From NCBI GenBank assembly GCA_030549335.1, contig CM060194.1:62028547-62092546 (forward strand): DNA of 64,000 nt, written 5' to 3'. The position numbers and the translations under genes are program-made. Below are positions 38,201 through 48,944 of the stretch, piece after piece. The first letter of the stretch is position 1, and each line of letters starts with the position of its first letter. Source of the DNA: Pontederia crassipes. Taxonomy: Eukaryota; Streptophyta; Magnoliopsida; Commelinales; Pontederiaceae. Under the pieces are notes generated by a model that was given only the letters and a program-made list of their open reading frames with translations, did no database searches and was not told the origin of the DNA.

Positions 38201-41200
38201 CAGTTATTTTTGGTACATCCCTGTAAGCTTCGAAGTGACTGCATAATTGGTTAACTGCCTGGAAGTATGATAATTCTTAGTTTACAAAATTAAATAGAAA
38301 AACCACAAATGGGGTCTCTTCACATTATCAGTTTCATTTAAGATTTTCAATACTTTGTATTGGATTTCTTTCATTTATGAGTTGAGGTTGAGACAACATG
38401 CTCAATGGAGAACAAAATTGGAGCTAATCATCTGGCTAGTATCACATTTGGGCCAAACAAAAATCTAGCTCAATGCTTCAATTTCCAATTTTTGCTACAG
38501 TGTGCACAACTCTTTAATTAGATTCATGACTCGGTGTCTTGCAAAATTTACTAGGTTAATTTTTTTTATGTCCCAGAAGTAAGACTTCAAGGACACTCTT
38601 CCCTAAACTTTTTTGGGGAGATACATGAAATGTGTCTTCAAGTAGAAGCTCTTAAGTGTATTTCACAACATAGCCAGAAAAGACTATGGGCTGATAGCAC
38701 TTAAAAATTACAATCCAGATTGGTTCTTTATGCATTCCAGAACCCACCTAAATGAATATCATGGTCATTTCCTCTGCTAAATTGCAGCCGCAATTATTGA
38801 AAATGTGAGACCAATTATGAAAATGCTAGAGTTCTGAACTTTTACCTCAGATGCCAGATACATACTAAAGTATTAACAACAACAACAACAACAACAACAA
38901 AGCCTTATCCCATTAGGTGGGGTCGGCTACATGGATCATACGACGCCTGATCCATGTTCATGAGATTCGACAGTTTAAAATTATAGTTTTATAAGCAAAT
39001 AAAATAGACTGCATACACAGTGGATTTCAGTGAGTCATCATTTTTTCAACTCAAGAAGTTAACTGAAACAATAATAATCAACTATGAGATAATAGAGATC
39101 ATGATGCAAGGACTGATTAATTATTTCTTTCAGTGATTCAATGACTGATAAAATTAGAAGATAGCAAACCTATTCAGTCAACAATGATCTACCAGGCTTG
39201 TAGATGCCCACTTTATTGAATAGATAACAAGATTACACCACAAGGTATTTACAGATAGAAAAGGCAACAACGCAGTCTAGTCCCCTAATCGCCAAGATTT
39301 GGATGGCTTTTGAAGCATCTCGAGTTGCATAAATACAAGAACGAAGATCATTTACCTCCAATTGTGCAGAAGCCTCCTTGTACTGGCGCTTGGAAGCCAT
39401 TACTTGAAGTTGCTCTACGGCCGAAACTACAGACATGATGTTTCAATCATAAATCCACATGGGCTAGCCATTTTACATAAACATTAGACAAAATCCTCTC
39501 ACGGCACATCACCATTGAAAGGAAAACTAGGAAAACCATAAATGCAAAGATTGACAAAAAAAGTCATTTTACAATGGCATATGGATTATCTGCATGATCA
39601 ATTCAACATTCAAAATGGAACATTAGCATGAACTTAATTCCATTTACTGAATGCAGAAACATAGTTAATGTCAGAAAATAAGTTAGTGTTATTGCTTATG
39701 GAATGCAAGTTGGACAGCTTGACCATTATTTCTGGACATGCAGCAGGAGAATTATCAAGTAACACTGAGAAAAATCCGAGAAAGCAAGCTATGGAAACAA
39801 TTCTAAGGAATGTGAGTCAACATGAGGAGAAGATGGATGAAATCAGGAAGATGGGATTGACAGAGCAGAACACTCAAACTGCACAAACTTCTTCTCAAAA
39901 GAAAAAAAAACTGCAGAAACTTGCCACAGAAGCTGGTGGATTTGCAGAGATTTTCTCTTGCACTATTGAAAATTTTCATCATCATGACATTTTATGTGAT
40001 ATAGGCTTGAACATAAATTTAATGTTCTATTCTGCCTATAAAAAGATTGGTGTATGGAAGCTGTTACACATATATGATGTCAAAATTCAGTACCATTAAA
40101 AATTAAACCTTTTACCTTGTTTAATAAATTAATAGCATAAGTGTACTACAAATACCGAAATAAACAACAAGAACTGAAGAAAGATTCTGTATATCTTCAG
40201 GTGGGGATAAATATACAACCATGCAACAATTTGAAATTTCTGCATAGACGTGCCCATCTTATGGAAAGTGAATTGTTATGTGCTCAATGACTAAAAGGGA
40301 AACTTTGCTAAACAAACACACCATCATAAGCTTCTTGTATTAATCATGATTCATGAACATCAGCCATTGGCAGTAACATGTTGCTAATATGAGAATTTCT
40401 GGAAAATGGGAAAGTAGCCTAACAGATGGTTTTGCAACTAGTTGTCCCTTGCAGATCATTCATATGATGGTATGCAGAGAGTTTCAAGCTGAAAGTTAGA
40501 TTCTGGAGCTCTATTGGAGCGCCAGCATAAAACCATTATGTTTAGCACAAAGGAGTGATCATACTTAAGGTTTCATTTCAATGTGTTTTCACGCATCTTC
40601 TGACAGTTTGAATTTTGTTTATCCTTGTATGTATATTTCAAAAATTAATCTTCGCTGAGTTTTCACAAAGATATGCTCCCACTTAAACATTGTTCACAAT
40701 CCAATATACATATAACAGGAGAGAATTTTTCAAATACTTCCAAAACTCAGCATGATATGTCCAACAACAACAACAAAGTCTTATCCCACTAGGTGGGGTC
40801 GGCTACATGGATCATACGACGCCATTCCGCTCTATTAATATTTGATTAAAACTCAGCATGATATGTCCAACAACAACAAAGCATGATATGTCCATTTGGA
40901 GAAAAACATATTCATTTCTTGCTTCAAACCACACGACCTATGTCGTTCTTGATTGTCGACAAAACTTTTATTAAAATAATTGATTAGTTGAGAGTTTTTT
41001 TAGATGATACTTAATTATTTGAAAGTTTTTTTAGACGATAATTATTTATTTGAGAGTTTTACCCAAATAAATATGATTTACATTATACTGTAGGCCAACA
41101 AACATCCATTACCTGTTTCATTCATCCTTAATTAAAACTAGCAATAACTAGCATAAAAGGAAAAGCAAACCCACAAATTGCAATACAATTTTAGTGTGGA

Positions 41201-42504
41201 CCAGGGGCATGCTTTCTATTCTTTCCAATATGGATAGAATCATATTCAGGGAAACAGTGTGTGAAGAAAGCTCTAATAAAATAAGTTCAGGAAATGAGAA
41301 CATGTGATGTAACCATGAACAGGCATCCCTATGTAAACAATAAAATAGCTCGAAATGACTACTAACCTAGCATAGTAAGGCGGTGAAGAGCTGTAATTGT
41401 GGTTGTTATATGCTTCTTTGCAAAGTCCAGTTTCTTGATATCACGACAAATTTCTTGAACCATTGTTTCACTTTGTTCAGCCTTTGTTTTGATTTCATGT
41501 ATCTTGTGCATAAGTTCCTGAATACGAAAAGATGTAGGACAGCAGAAAGATATATGTTACCACTAGCTAGCTAATTTTGGACCAAATGATTTGTCATTTA
41601 TCCCTCACGAAAATGAACATGCATACTTAGAGCAATAAACATTCTTGCTGACTTGCAACATCTCCATGGTCTTGATTTTCAAACATAGAATAATACATAG
41701 GGATGAGAAAGAACCTGGACAGCATGCGTGGCAGCAGCAAGATCTTCCTTAGCTTTTGTGCCAGAGTTACTCTGTACAATCAAATGAACAAGACAGTTCT
41801 TAACTTTATGCCTGCTGATGCTTCCAAGTCATATATTTTAGTATCTCAAGTAGCTCAGGTAACCATGATATTCATGCCTACATATTACAAATGGATGATA
41901 ATACTGAAATGGAATGGTGAATAAATAAAATGAGCTCTTAAAAAAACTTGCAGGTAACAAAATTATTATGTACCTGTTGCCGAACTGCTGCCAATATACT
42001 TGCATCCACCCGACGAATCTCACTTTGTATCTTTTGCATAAGAGGTTCCACACCAGATAGTGATGCTTCTGAACATACATGATAACCCAAAATATATGTC
42101 TTTGCAAATACGATAAACGTATAAAGTACCTAATGGTTACCAGTAGAAATTTCCTGATGTCTCAACAAATGTGAAAAGTGAAGTCCCAAAAGAATTCAAA
42201 TAAAAACACAAATTGCGGATGCATGTTACACTACCCATGGGCAGATACTGCTTTGCTGTCATGTTAAGTCAGAACCTTTCACAGATATAAAGGTGTGAGC
42301 GAACTAGAATATGATCAAACTCTTGTTGCAGTAGCTAAGAATCCATTGCACGAGTTAAATGATCCTTAGATTTGACGCTCCGTGCAAATCCCAACCTCAA
42401 TTCACTACATGCACTAATAACCAAAAAGGTTTACAGATTTTACAGAAGAACAAACCTGTGGGAAACATCTGGTTGATATACTCCAAAGCACTGGACTTGT
42501 CCAT
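26233..42504 (-). CDS. VPS53: VPS53, subunit of the GARP/EARP tethering complexes
   Basis: Tethers endosome-derived vesicles to the trans-Golgi network, with VPS51, VPS52 and VPS54. The minus-strand start at 42,504 gives [15 protein letters not shown], the conserved plant VPS53 N-terminus. Coding exons, 5' to 3': 42,504-42,456; 42,068-41,974; 41,771-41,715; 41,517-41,367; 39,426-39,356; 38,258-38,134; 37,180-36,996; 36,911-36,770; 35,514-35,451; 32,072-31,881; 31,799-31,758; 31,653-31,549; 31,448-31,389; 31,274-31,197; 29,518-29,411; 29,310-29,245; 29,034-28,957; 28,879-28,746; 28,399-28,306; 27,664-27,587; 27,492-27,430; 27,161-27,093; 27,023-26,928; 26,568-26,233. All GT-AG, phases consistent, 845 residues (plant orthologues about 820-850). 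The N-terminal ~200 residues are helical and coiled-coil-like (Vps53_N). An Ala/Pro repeat lies at ~767-780, before the conserved end [12 protein letters not shown]. Intron 9 is 3.4 kb, swollen by transposons. Confidence 0.95.
30169..30274 (+). mobile_element. Au-type SINE, 5' part only
   Basis: Matches the first ~100 bases of the full SINE at 33,941-34,125 (AACTCCGCCTAT..TTTATAGCCGG, GGCCCCGACAGCCAGCG, ATGAACATGGA), then diverges. It lies in VPS53 intron 14. The TTG-rich tail is missing. Confidence 0.8.
32130..33190 (-). repeat. GC-rich dispersed repeat, family A copy 2, in VPS53 intron 9
   Basis: Inverted relative to the copy at 10,264-11,705. It begins with TGTTGTCAAACTCG...ACGGAGGGCCGAG and an AT-rich tail (32,130-32,515). 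A 31-bp stem-loop repeat array (32,574-32,720) and a GGCGGCAGGCGGC-rich part ending near GGAGGTAAGTGGGGC follow. Frames through it are artefacts of the repeat. Confidence 0.75.
32574..32720. repeat. 31-bp tandem repeat with a near-perfect stem-loop in each unit
   Basis: About five units of CTCCCTGCTCACGAGCAGGG plus AAACCTCGGCG. CCTGCTC and GAGCAGG can pair across two bases; in the last units the centre changes from AC to GT/TG. Confidence 0.8.
33941..34125 (+). mobile_element. Full-length Au-type SINE with a 15-bp target duplication
   Basis: 185 bp, from AACTCCGCCTATG to a (TTG)n tail, preceded by GATAAGGCTTTG. The 15 bases ATAATTAAATTATTA occur at both 33,926-33,940 and 34,126-34,140. Length, tail and the CCGACCCCACCTAGTGGGAT block agree with the Au SINE family of angiosperms as I remember it. 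It is nested inside the TIR element. Confidence 0.9.
34221..34300 (-). mobile_element. Au-type SINE, 3' part, inverted
   Basis: (CAA)n tail complement followed by AGCCTTATCCCACTAGGTGG and the tract to CATTCCGCTCTATTA. Only the 3' ~80 bases are present. It faces the full copy about 100 bp away, so the pair could form a hairpin. Confidence 0.85.
34601..34645 (-). mobile_element. Au-type SINE, minimal 3' fragment with target duplication
   Basis: Only ~45 bases of SINE 3' end, flanked by TTTAAAAGATTTAATCA at 34,584-34,600 and 34,646-34,662. A perfect 17-bp duplication around so short an insert shows that it arrived by retrotransposition with extreme 5' truncation. Confidence 0.85.
38876..38974 (-). 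mobile_element. Au-type SINE fragment in VPS53 intron 5
   Basis: (AAC)n tail complement, AGCCTTATCCCATTAGGTGG, then GATCCATGTTCATGAGATTCGACAG. Compared with the full copy an internal stretch of ~15-20 bases is missing and the 5' half is absent. Confidence 0.85.
39668..40099 (+). other. Unexplained 143-codon open frame in VPS53 intron 4 (antisense)
   Basis: An uninterrupted plus-strand frame starts [18 protein letters not shown] and contains a charged middle part ([51 protein letters not shown]). This composition looks more like protein than the surrounding AT-rich intron, and no stop falls in 432 bases. I do not recognise the product. It lacks clear splice or promoter context. It could be a captured or processed gene fragment, or chance. 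Confidence 0.25.
40763..40847 (-). mobile_element. Au-type SINE, 3' part, with 21-bp target duplication
   Basis: AACAACAACAACAAAG tail complement, then TTATCCCACTAGGTGGGGTC to CATTCCGCTCTATTA, in VPS53 intron 4. The 21 bases starting AAAACTCAGCATGATATG occur at 40,742-40,762 and 40,848-40,868. The truncation point is the same as in the 34,221 copy. Confidence 0.88.
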
Positions 42505-43050
42505 GTCTCATAAATGAAGAGAAGCACGATCCAGACGTGGGCTGTGGGCTAAACCTACCAAAAAGAACCGAGATGTCTGCCGTCTCAACGTCAAAATTCA
42601 AACAAAACAAAGGACTTCTAAAAAGATTCCGTCTTTGACGCATAAGCTATCCAAATCTAACAAAGTAAGATGGTTGCAGATTGAAACACAGGAATGCGAA
42701 CAAATCCGAGGTCACTGGAGACGAATCAGATCGCAGATGGTCGGGGGTTTAAGAGGGATCATTCCAAAGGCAGCAAGGAACCTAAGAGGGCCTGAAGCAG
42801 ATCTGCATCGAGGGGGCAGCAGAGGAAGAGATCGATTACCTGAATTCTTCTACGAATGCCCTTCGGCGACGACAATTTTTTGGGGGGATCTCTTCGTGGT
42901 TTCGGAAGCAGCAGCTCTCAGTGCGAGAGATGTCCGGGGAACACTTGGAGGCATTCCAGATAACGGATCTTTCGTCGGTAACGAGTCTGAACGAATCCGA
43001 CCCGAGTCCGGATTAGGCCGAAAAAATGCAAAATGGAAAACACAGAGATC
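42505..43050 (-). promoter_or_regulatory. Probable VPS53 5' leader with an intron and upstream ATGs
   Basis: On the minus strand AATTCAG|GTAATC at 42,840/42,839 is a good donor and TTTTTGGTAG|GTTTAG at 42,555/42,554 a good acceptor, defining a 285-bp leader intron and a second leader exon ending at the VPS53 start. The upstream exon holds a 34-codon frame (42,954-42,850) beginning MPPSVPRTSLALRAAASET. A further ATG lies 7 bases before the VPS53 ATG in another frame. This is inferred from splice signals only. Confidence 0.45.
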
Positions 43051-43059
43051 ATTTAATTG

Positions 43060-44280
43060 ATTAATTCCTTCCAAAAATGGAAATTTATATTTTTTTCCTC
43101 TCACACACTAGTATTTTTAAAAAATGGTAAAATTCATTTAAGGATATTAGTTAGTGCCATAAAATAACTAAACAAATAATGTTGAGGTTCTGTCCTCAAA
43201 CTTAAATGTTTAGTTGTTTTTTTCTCTGGATGCCAATGAAGAAGGTATTTTTTTTTCTTTTACATAAAAATTGATTATTATAAATAAATAAATCACTTAG
43301 TGCAAATTATGAAAAAACTGTAATACATATATAATTTATCTTATAATACACATAGATTATATGAATATATCCCTAACGAAAAGGAAAAAAGAAATATATA
43401 CCATAGAAGCTCTGTCCTGCAGTAGCTCCATCTTAAGTTCTTACTTCTTAACTATTTATATCAGATGTTTCTTTTCCAAAAAATTTAATATTTTAAAAAT
43501 CGGATCAGTTAACTAGGTCAAGGTTCGCCTAGTTTAATCAAATTTGACTGAGTTAAACCAAAATTTTTTATAAAATAAATTTATTATTCTTACTTCTTAA
43601 AATATACTACAAATAAAAATATAAAAGGTAAAAAGTAATAGAATTAAATCATATTAATCATCATTTTAAATTAATCAAATAAGAATAATATTTTTTTACG
43701 TTTTCAATATCGTTATTTATAATAATTTTAATTTTATAACAATTTTTAATTTCGTGAATATTTTTCTCGTTTGTTTAATTTTTAATTATGATGTTTTCAC
43801 ATTTTATTTTTAAAATTTAAATTTACTTTCCTAGAATCATTGCTTAAAAATATTTTATTAGTTATTTCTCTATTTCATATTTCCAGGCATCCATACCAAA
43901 ATCAACATTTTTCTCAATTTTTTCTTATTTATTTCTACAATTATTTAATATTTTTGAAAAAATTGGATTGAACTGATTTTTCGATTCAACCTTGTTTTAA
44001 ATTGTTGCAATGCTTGATAAGTAGAGTTTCATATTTGTGACCTGCAAGAATGACATGAACATTAGTTGGCAAATCACAAGAGATTATACATATATAATGG
44101 AATTGAGGGAATGGAATGACATGAACCAAAAAAATTGACTTTACTTTACCTTTTTTGATTCCAAAGTAACTTTCATCAACTAGCAGTATTTTGAAAATGC
44201 TAGGAGTAATTGGTTAGATACATTGACTTTTCATTTAATAAGAAAAACTTTGCAGATACTTTTTAACCGGTGTTATCAGC
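43060..44280. other. Intergenic AT-rich stretch
   Basis: No gene is seen. It should include the VPS53 core promoter near 43,000-43,150. The rest is AT-rich, with a faint GGTCAAGGTTCGCC-type stretch near 43,520 that recalls the GGTCGG repeats. Confidence 0.4.
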
Positions 44281-44289
44281 ATTAGCCCC

Positions 44290-44491
44290 GTAACTTCGGG
44301 AGAAGGGGTGCCTCCTCACAAAGGGGGTCGCAGTGATCAGGCTCGGGCGACTGTTTACCAAAAACACAGGTCTCCGCAAAATCGTAAGATCATGTATGGG
44401 GACTGACGCATGCCCAGTGCCGGAAGGTCAAGGAAGTTGGTGACCTGATGACAGGGGAGCCGACGATCGAAGCCCCGGTGAACGGCGGCCG
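44290..44491 (+). pseudogene. Nuclear copy of a plastid 23S rRNA fragment (NUPT)
   Basis: GTAACTTCGGGAGAAGGGGT, CTGTTTACCAAAAACACAGG, GGTGACCTGATGACAGGGGA and GCCCCGGTGAACGGCGGCCG are bacterial-type 23S rRNA sequence from the domain preceding the peptidyl-transferase region. The wording matches plastid rrn23 as I know it. Several sites differ as C to T or G to A (for example CAGTGATC, ATCGTAAGATC), the pattern expected after methylation and deamination in the nucleus. The ~200-bp piece is embedded in AT-rich DNA with no other plastid genes, so it is an isolated insertion and not a functional rRNA. Confidence 0.92.
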
Positions 44492-45955
44492 CTAATTTTT
44501 GGCATAATTCTTCTTCTGATGATCAATTCAACCTCTGATAAAAAAGATAGACCTTGGTTTATTATATATATATATATTTTTTAACTATTTTCAAAATACA
44601 AAACATAAATTCAATATTTCGGTGAAAGAAAAATAGTAAATTCTTTCAATTTGTAGGTCATAAGTACTTCCATCAAAATTCAAGTAAATCATTTCGTATA
44701 TATGTCTTTAAGGTAAGACTCAAGAGTTGACCACGGTGAATTCTAAAAAGTCAGGCAATACATACTTGTTGGTTCTTAACAAGATTGACAAGATATTGAT
44801 TACCATCTTGTCGCAATTAACTTCTTCCGATGCAACATTCTAAATCAACGAACTTATTCTCTTTGGATCATGGGCCGCACAATTTTACTAAAAAATTATA
44901 TACTCTTCAGAGATTCTATACTCAATACTATTTGCTTTGCCTTTGGCCTTTTTCTAATAGATTTAATGGGGTGCTCCGACTTAAACATCCCTGCTCCTTA
45001 AATCTCAACCGTCCATTTAAACATCAAGAGCTGAAATTTTTTTTTTATTATGCTCGTACTATTCAAGATCAACGGCTCAAAACACGGCCAAATCTTTTCC
45101 AATTTTTTTCTGATAACGCACACACCTAACTCGTTTCTTCTCTCTCCTCACATTCTCTCTCGTCGCCTCTCTCCTCTTCACGACCTCGCCCGCCGAGCGA
45201 TCTCTTGCCTGCCCTCCGGTCGGCCTCATCTCGGATCCACGCCGACGCCTCCCTCGACACCCCCTACGCACGATCTTGCCCGCCGACGTTCTAACTCACC
45301 CGCCGACACGCGATCTTCTTCCACCGATGCATGTCCGGCCATATCTCGCACAGATTTGCATCCCCCAGTCAAATCTGTGTGACTTCCGACTAGATCTGTC
45401 GACCTTCAGCATGCCGACCCTCGGTTAGATCTCGCACAGCGATAGTCCCTGCAGCCATATCTGCGCGCACGCTGAGCTCCATTGACATCGAGCTCGCTCT
45501 GTCGACTTCGCCCGCCCACCGATCTCGTGCATGTCGAGCTCCGCCACCGAGCACGCTCGCCCCACTGCCTGTGACCCACCTCGCCCGCCGAACCCACCGC
45601 CGCTGACCTCGCCCACCATCACCGAGCTCGCCACTTCGCCCACCGCTGCTGACCTCGCCCGTCACCGCTGCCGAGCTCGCCCGTCACCGCTGTCGAGCTC
45701 GCCCTCCCCGTCGCTCGTGACCATCGACCTCGCCCGATGTCGCTGCCGCCGAGATCGCCAGCCCTGACGCCCTCGACCTCGCCCGCCGCCACTGACCTCG
45801 CCTGCTCCGCCTATAATATCCCAAATCTAATTTGTAGATCATTATATGTTTTTATATTATGACTTATGATTGATGAACAATATGATATATGTGTTCGTCG
45901 TAATGTCACTTATCAAGTTTTTAAAATTTTATTCAATTTAAATAAAGTATTAAAA

Positions 45956-47364
45956 CATGGTTTTTTTTCTGCTGGCCCTCCCTGAACTATACTGCATTTT
46001 TCACTTAAGTCCATCTCAATTAACTTTTTCGTAAATTTTCATTTTTTATTTATGAAATGACTAAATTACCCTTACTTTGTATTATCTAATATTTAATAAT
46101 ATACTAAATTACCCCCCTCATGCGTGCCCTCTAGTTCTCCCTCTATGACCCCTTCGCATCCTTCCAAGCTGCCGCCGCCGCCTTCACGCCCCCGAATTGC
46201 TCCCCTCTCTCCAGCATCTCGAGCACCGCAAACAGCTCTTCTTCCTTCGATCTTCTCGTCAACCACCTGGGTGGCGCCAGGAAGGTGATGGAGATGGGGC
46301 GGATGGCGGCGGAGCGGACCGCTGGCTGCCACAGGGAGGGTGGCAAAGCGGAAGTCTCGGCCATCCAAGAAGCGGCCCACGACGTACATTAACGTCGACA
46401 TGGCCAACTTTCGGGAGATGGTGTAGTGGGTGGCGGGCGTCCAAGTCGGTGCCGGAGAAGAGCAACTGGGAAATGCGGCGCGGCCACTTGAACCAGCAGC
46501 GAAGGTCGGAACACAATTGCTGACGACGGCCCGCGGTAGGGCCGAGCTACTTCCAAACAGCTTGTAGCAGGTCCGGTTGCCGACGCTAGACAACTCCGAG
46601 CTCTTTTTTGAACGTATCAAAGCATCATCATCCGTCTCTGGCGCAGGGAAGGAGGGGCAGGGTCGCCCCCTCTCTGGGACCCCCGGCGAGGTCGTAGAGT
46701 GGGGGGCAAACCCCACCCCCCTGTCAGCAAGCACAGGGAAGGAGTGACTCCCTCTCTCTGTGAGGGGGGGGGGGGGGGTCGCCCCCCTCTATGCGACCTC
46801 CGGTGAGATCACAGAGTTGGGGTGACTCCTCGTCGCAACGAGATCGTAAAGGTGGCTTGCGATCTCATTGCCGGCAACGAGATCGCAAGTGGAGGGCTGC
46901 GATCTCATTGTCGACGACGAGATCGTAGGTGGGGGGCTGCGATCTCGTCGCTGGCATGGCGCATGGCGGCGACCTCGTGGAGGATGTTGTGCGCCATGCC
47001 GATGTTGGCGAGCCCAAGCTTGTCGAGGTCCTTGATAGCCACAGGGGCGTCGTCAGAGATGGAGCACATGCCACAACCGAGGAGCCGACGACAATATCAC
47101 ATGGGGGGACGCCCCTCTGGTAAACTTTTTTTATTTTTATAATATATTAATTTATATTTTTCAATATTAGATGATATGAGGAAAAAGGTAATTTGGTCAT
47201 TTCATAAATAAAAAAAATGAAAATTAATGAGAAAATTAATAAAAGTTGACGGATGAACTTAAGTGAAAAAGACGGTATAATTTAGGGAGGATCAGCGGAA
47301 TATTTGAAAAACGTGGGTAGACGCGGAAAAGTTCATAGTTCAAGGGGGTCAGCGGAAAAAATCC
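45956..47364. mobile_element. TIR element with GC-rich, gene-like cargo
   Basis: Left end TTTTTTCTGCTGGCCCTCCCTGAACTAT, with TTTTTCACTTAAGTCCATC soon after. The right end, in complement, reads TTTTTTCCGCTGACCCCCTTGAACTATG and TTTTTCACTTAAGTTCATCC, followed on both sides by TTTATTTATGAAATGAC. ATTAAAA occurs at 45,949-45,955 and 47,365-47,371 (possible 7-bp duplication, but AT-rich). The interior (46,100-47,130) is GC-rich and may be captured gene sequence. No transposase was found. Confidence 0.6.
46130..47075 (-). pseudogene. Possible captured gene fragments inside the TIR element
   Basis: On the minus strand, about 47,070-46,935 reads CSISDDAPVAIKDLDKLGLA and then NIGMAHNILHEVAAMRHA, and about 46,290-46,145 reads RSKEEELFAVLEMLERGEQF and GGVKAAAAAWKDAKGS. 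Both look like real protein with normal composition, separated by low-complexity GC-rich DNA and in different frames. I cannot name the parent genes. A 213-codon frame across 46,093-46,734 overlaps them in the wrong frame and is not supported as a gene. Confidence 0.4.
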
Positions 47365-48009
47365 ATTAAAATATAATTAATAGACATGCTATACTAAAAC
47401 ATATACTCATACCATTAAGTATGCATATAGTTATTAACATGTAGATTAAATCTTAAGAGCCAATTAAATGTTGCCAAGTGACACCTAGGAAAAGTATGTG
47501 TAAAAATATTCAATATAGAAATGTATGAATAAATTATTTAAGTTGTATTATCATAATATATACTTAATAATGAATAATTACTATACATTAATAAGTTATT
47601 TTGGATGTCAAAATTTTATTGGATAAAGAGTTGCTCACATGCAAGCTGCCAGCAAGCTAGCAGCTTGCCACCTCATGCTTAGTTGATTTTTCTAATCGCC
47701 TTTCTTATGTGATAAAAATCAGAAGAAATTTCTCCTGTCTACATTACATGTTTAGAAACTACACATAAATTATCAGTTCTTGATCCTTTTAGTGCGAAGG
47801 AAATGTTATAACACCGATCACTCAAGGTGGCAATTCTAAACCTAAGCTAGTGGTCGTTTTCATGATCATCAATTATTCGTCAAATCTTCTTCCAAAACTA
47901 TGCAATTTACATTGATTGATTCTCTCGAAGCCTTTTTGTTTTGATTTGGAATCAAGTTAATATGTTGTCCGTAGACAAAGTTATATTCTTATATTTAAAG
48001 TACTGTCAC

Positions 48010-48939
48010 TGTCACATTCTCCACCAGCGTGTGATATTATCCGCTCTAGGCCTCGGCCCGCACGGTTTTCCCAAAACGCGTCACCTGGTATCAGAGTAGC
48101 GCACCGGCTCACCTCTATACTCAACATGATATTGTCCGCTCTGCCCCCACCATGGACTCACGGTTTTCTAACGCGTCACACCTGATGAAGGACATGTTCC
48201 CATATATACCCAGCATCTCTCCCGTGACTTATGCATGTGGGAGTAATCCAAGACATGCCCCATGCATCCTTCCCCCTTAGGGGACTCAACGCCCTCGTTG
48301 AGTGATCGCACCCCACCATGCACAGAGGTTCACGTGGAGTAGTGACTCTGATACCATATGTCACATTCCCCACCAGCGTGTGATATTGTCCGCTCTGGGC
48401 CTCGGTCCGTACGGTTTTCCCAAAACGCGTCACATGTTATCAGAGTAGCGCAGCGGCTCACCTCTATACTCAGCATGATATTGTCCGCTCTGCCCTCACC
48501 CTGGTGAAGGACATGTTATCATTGATGCATGGGGCATGCCTTGGATTAGTCCCGCATGCATAAGTCACGGGAGATATGTTGGGTATATATGGGAACATGT
48601 CCTTTACCAGGTGTGACGTATTTTAGTAAAACCGTGCGGGCCGAGGCCCAGAGCGGATAATATCACACGCTGATGGAGAATGTTACATATGGTATCAGAG
48701 TCACTCCGCGTGAGCCTCTGTGCATGGTGGGGTGCGATCACTCAACGAGAACGTTGAGTCCCCTAAGGAGGGAAGGATGCATGGGGCATGCCTTGGATTA
48801 GTCCCACATGCATAAGTCACGGGAGAGATGCTGGGTATATATGAGAACATGTCCTTCACTAGGTGTGACGCGTTTTGGTAAAACCGTGCGGGCCAAGGCC
48901 CAGAGCGGACAATATCACACGCTGGTGGAAAACGTTACA
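48010..48939. mobile_element. Palindromic pair of TRIM retrotransposons with one target duplication
   Basis: Plus-strand copy: LTR 48,526-48,687 and LTR 48,778-48,939, each 162 bp (TGCATGGGGC...GTTACA), enclosing a 90-bp interior with a primer-binding site TGGTATCAGAG (48,690-48,700) and a purine tract (AAGGAGGGAAGG) before the second LTR. Minus-strand copy: LTR 48,010-48,266 (257 bp, carrying a ~95-bp extra segment), interior 48,267-48,358, LTR 48,359 to about 48,516, truncated. GTCAC stands outside both outer ends (48,005-48,009 and 48,940-48,944). The block GACGCGTTTTGGTAAAACC...GGACAATATCACACGC recalls TRIM LTR ends known from other plants. No coding capacity. Confidence 0.85.
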
Positions 48940-48944
48940 GTCAC

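Noticed and set aside
45050-45770. Several open frames of 60-110 codons on both strands
   Set aside because: They are frames through CTCGCCCGCCG-type repeats of the inverted arm and have no recognisable domain.
46093-46734. 213-codon minus-strand frame
   Set aside because: It overlaps protein-like fragments in another frame, lies in GC-rich element DNA, has several equally open frames on both strands and no gene context.
48690-48700. TGGTATCAGAG considered as part of a tRNA gene
   Set aside because: Only the primer-binding match is present; no cloverleaf is seen, and its position next to an LTR explains it.
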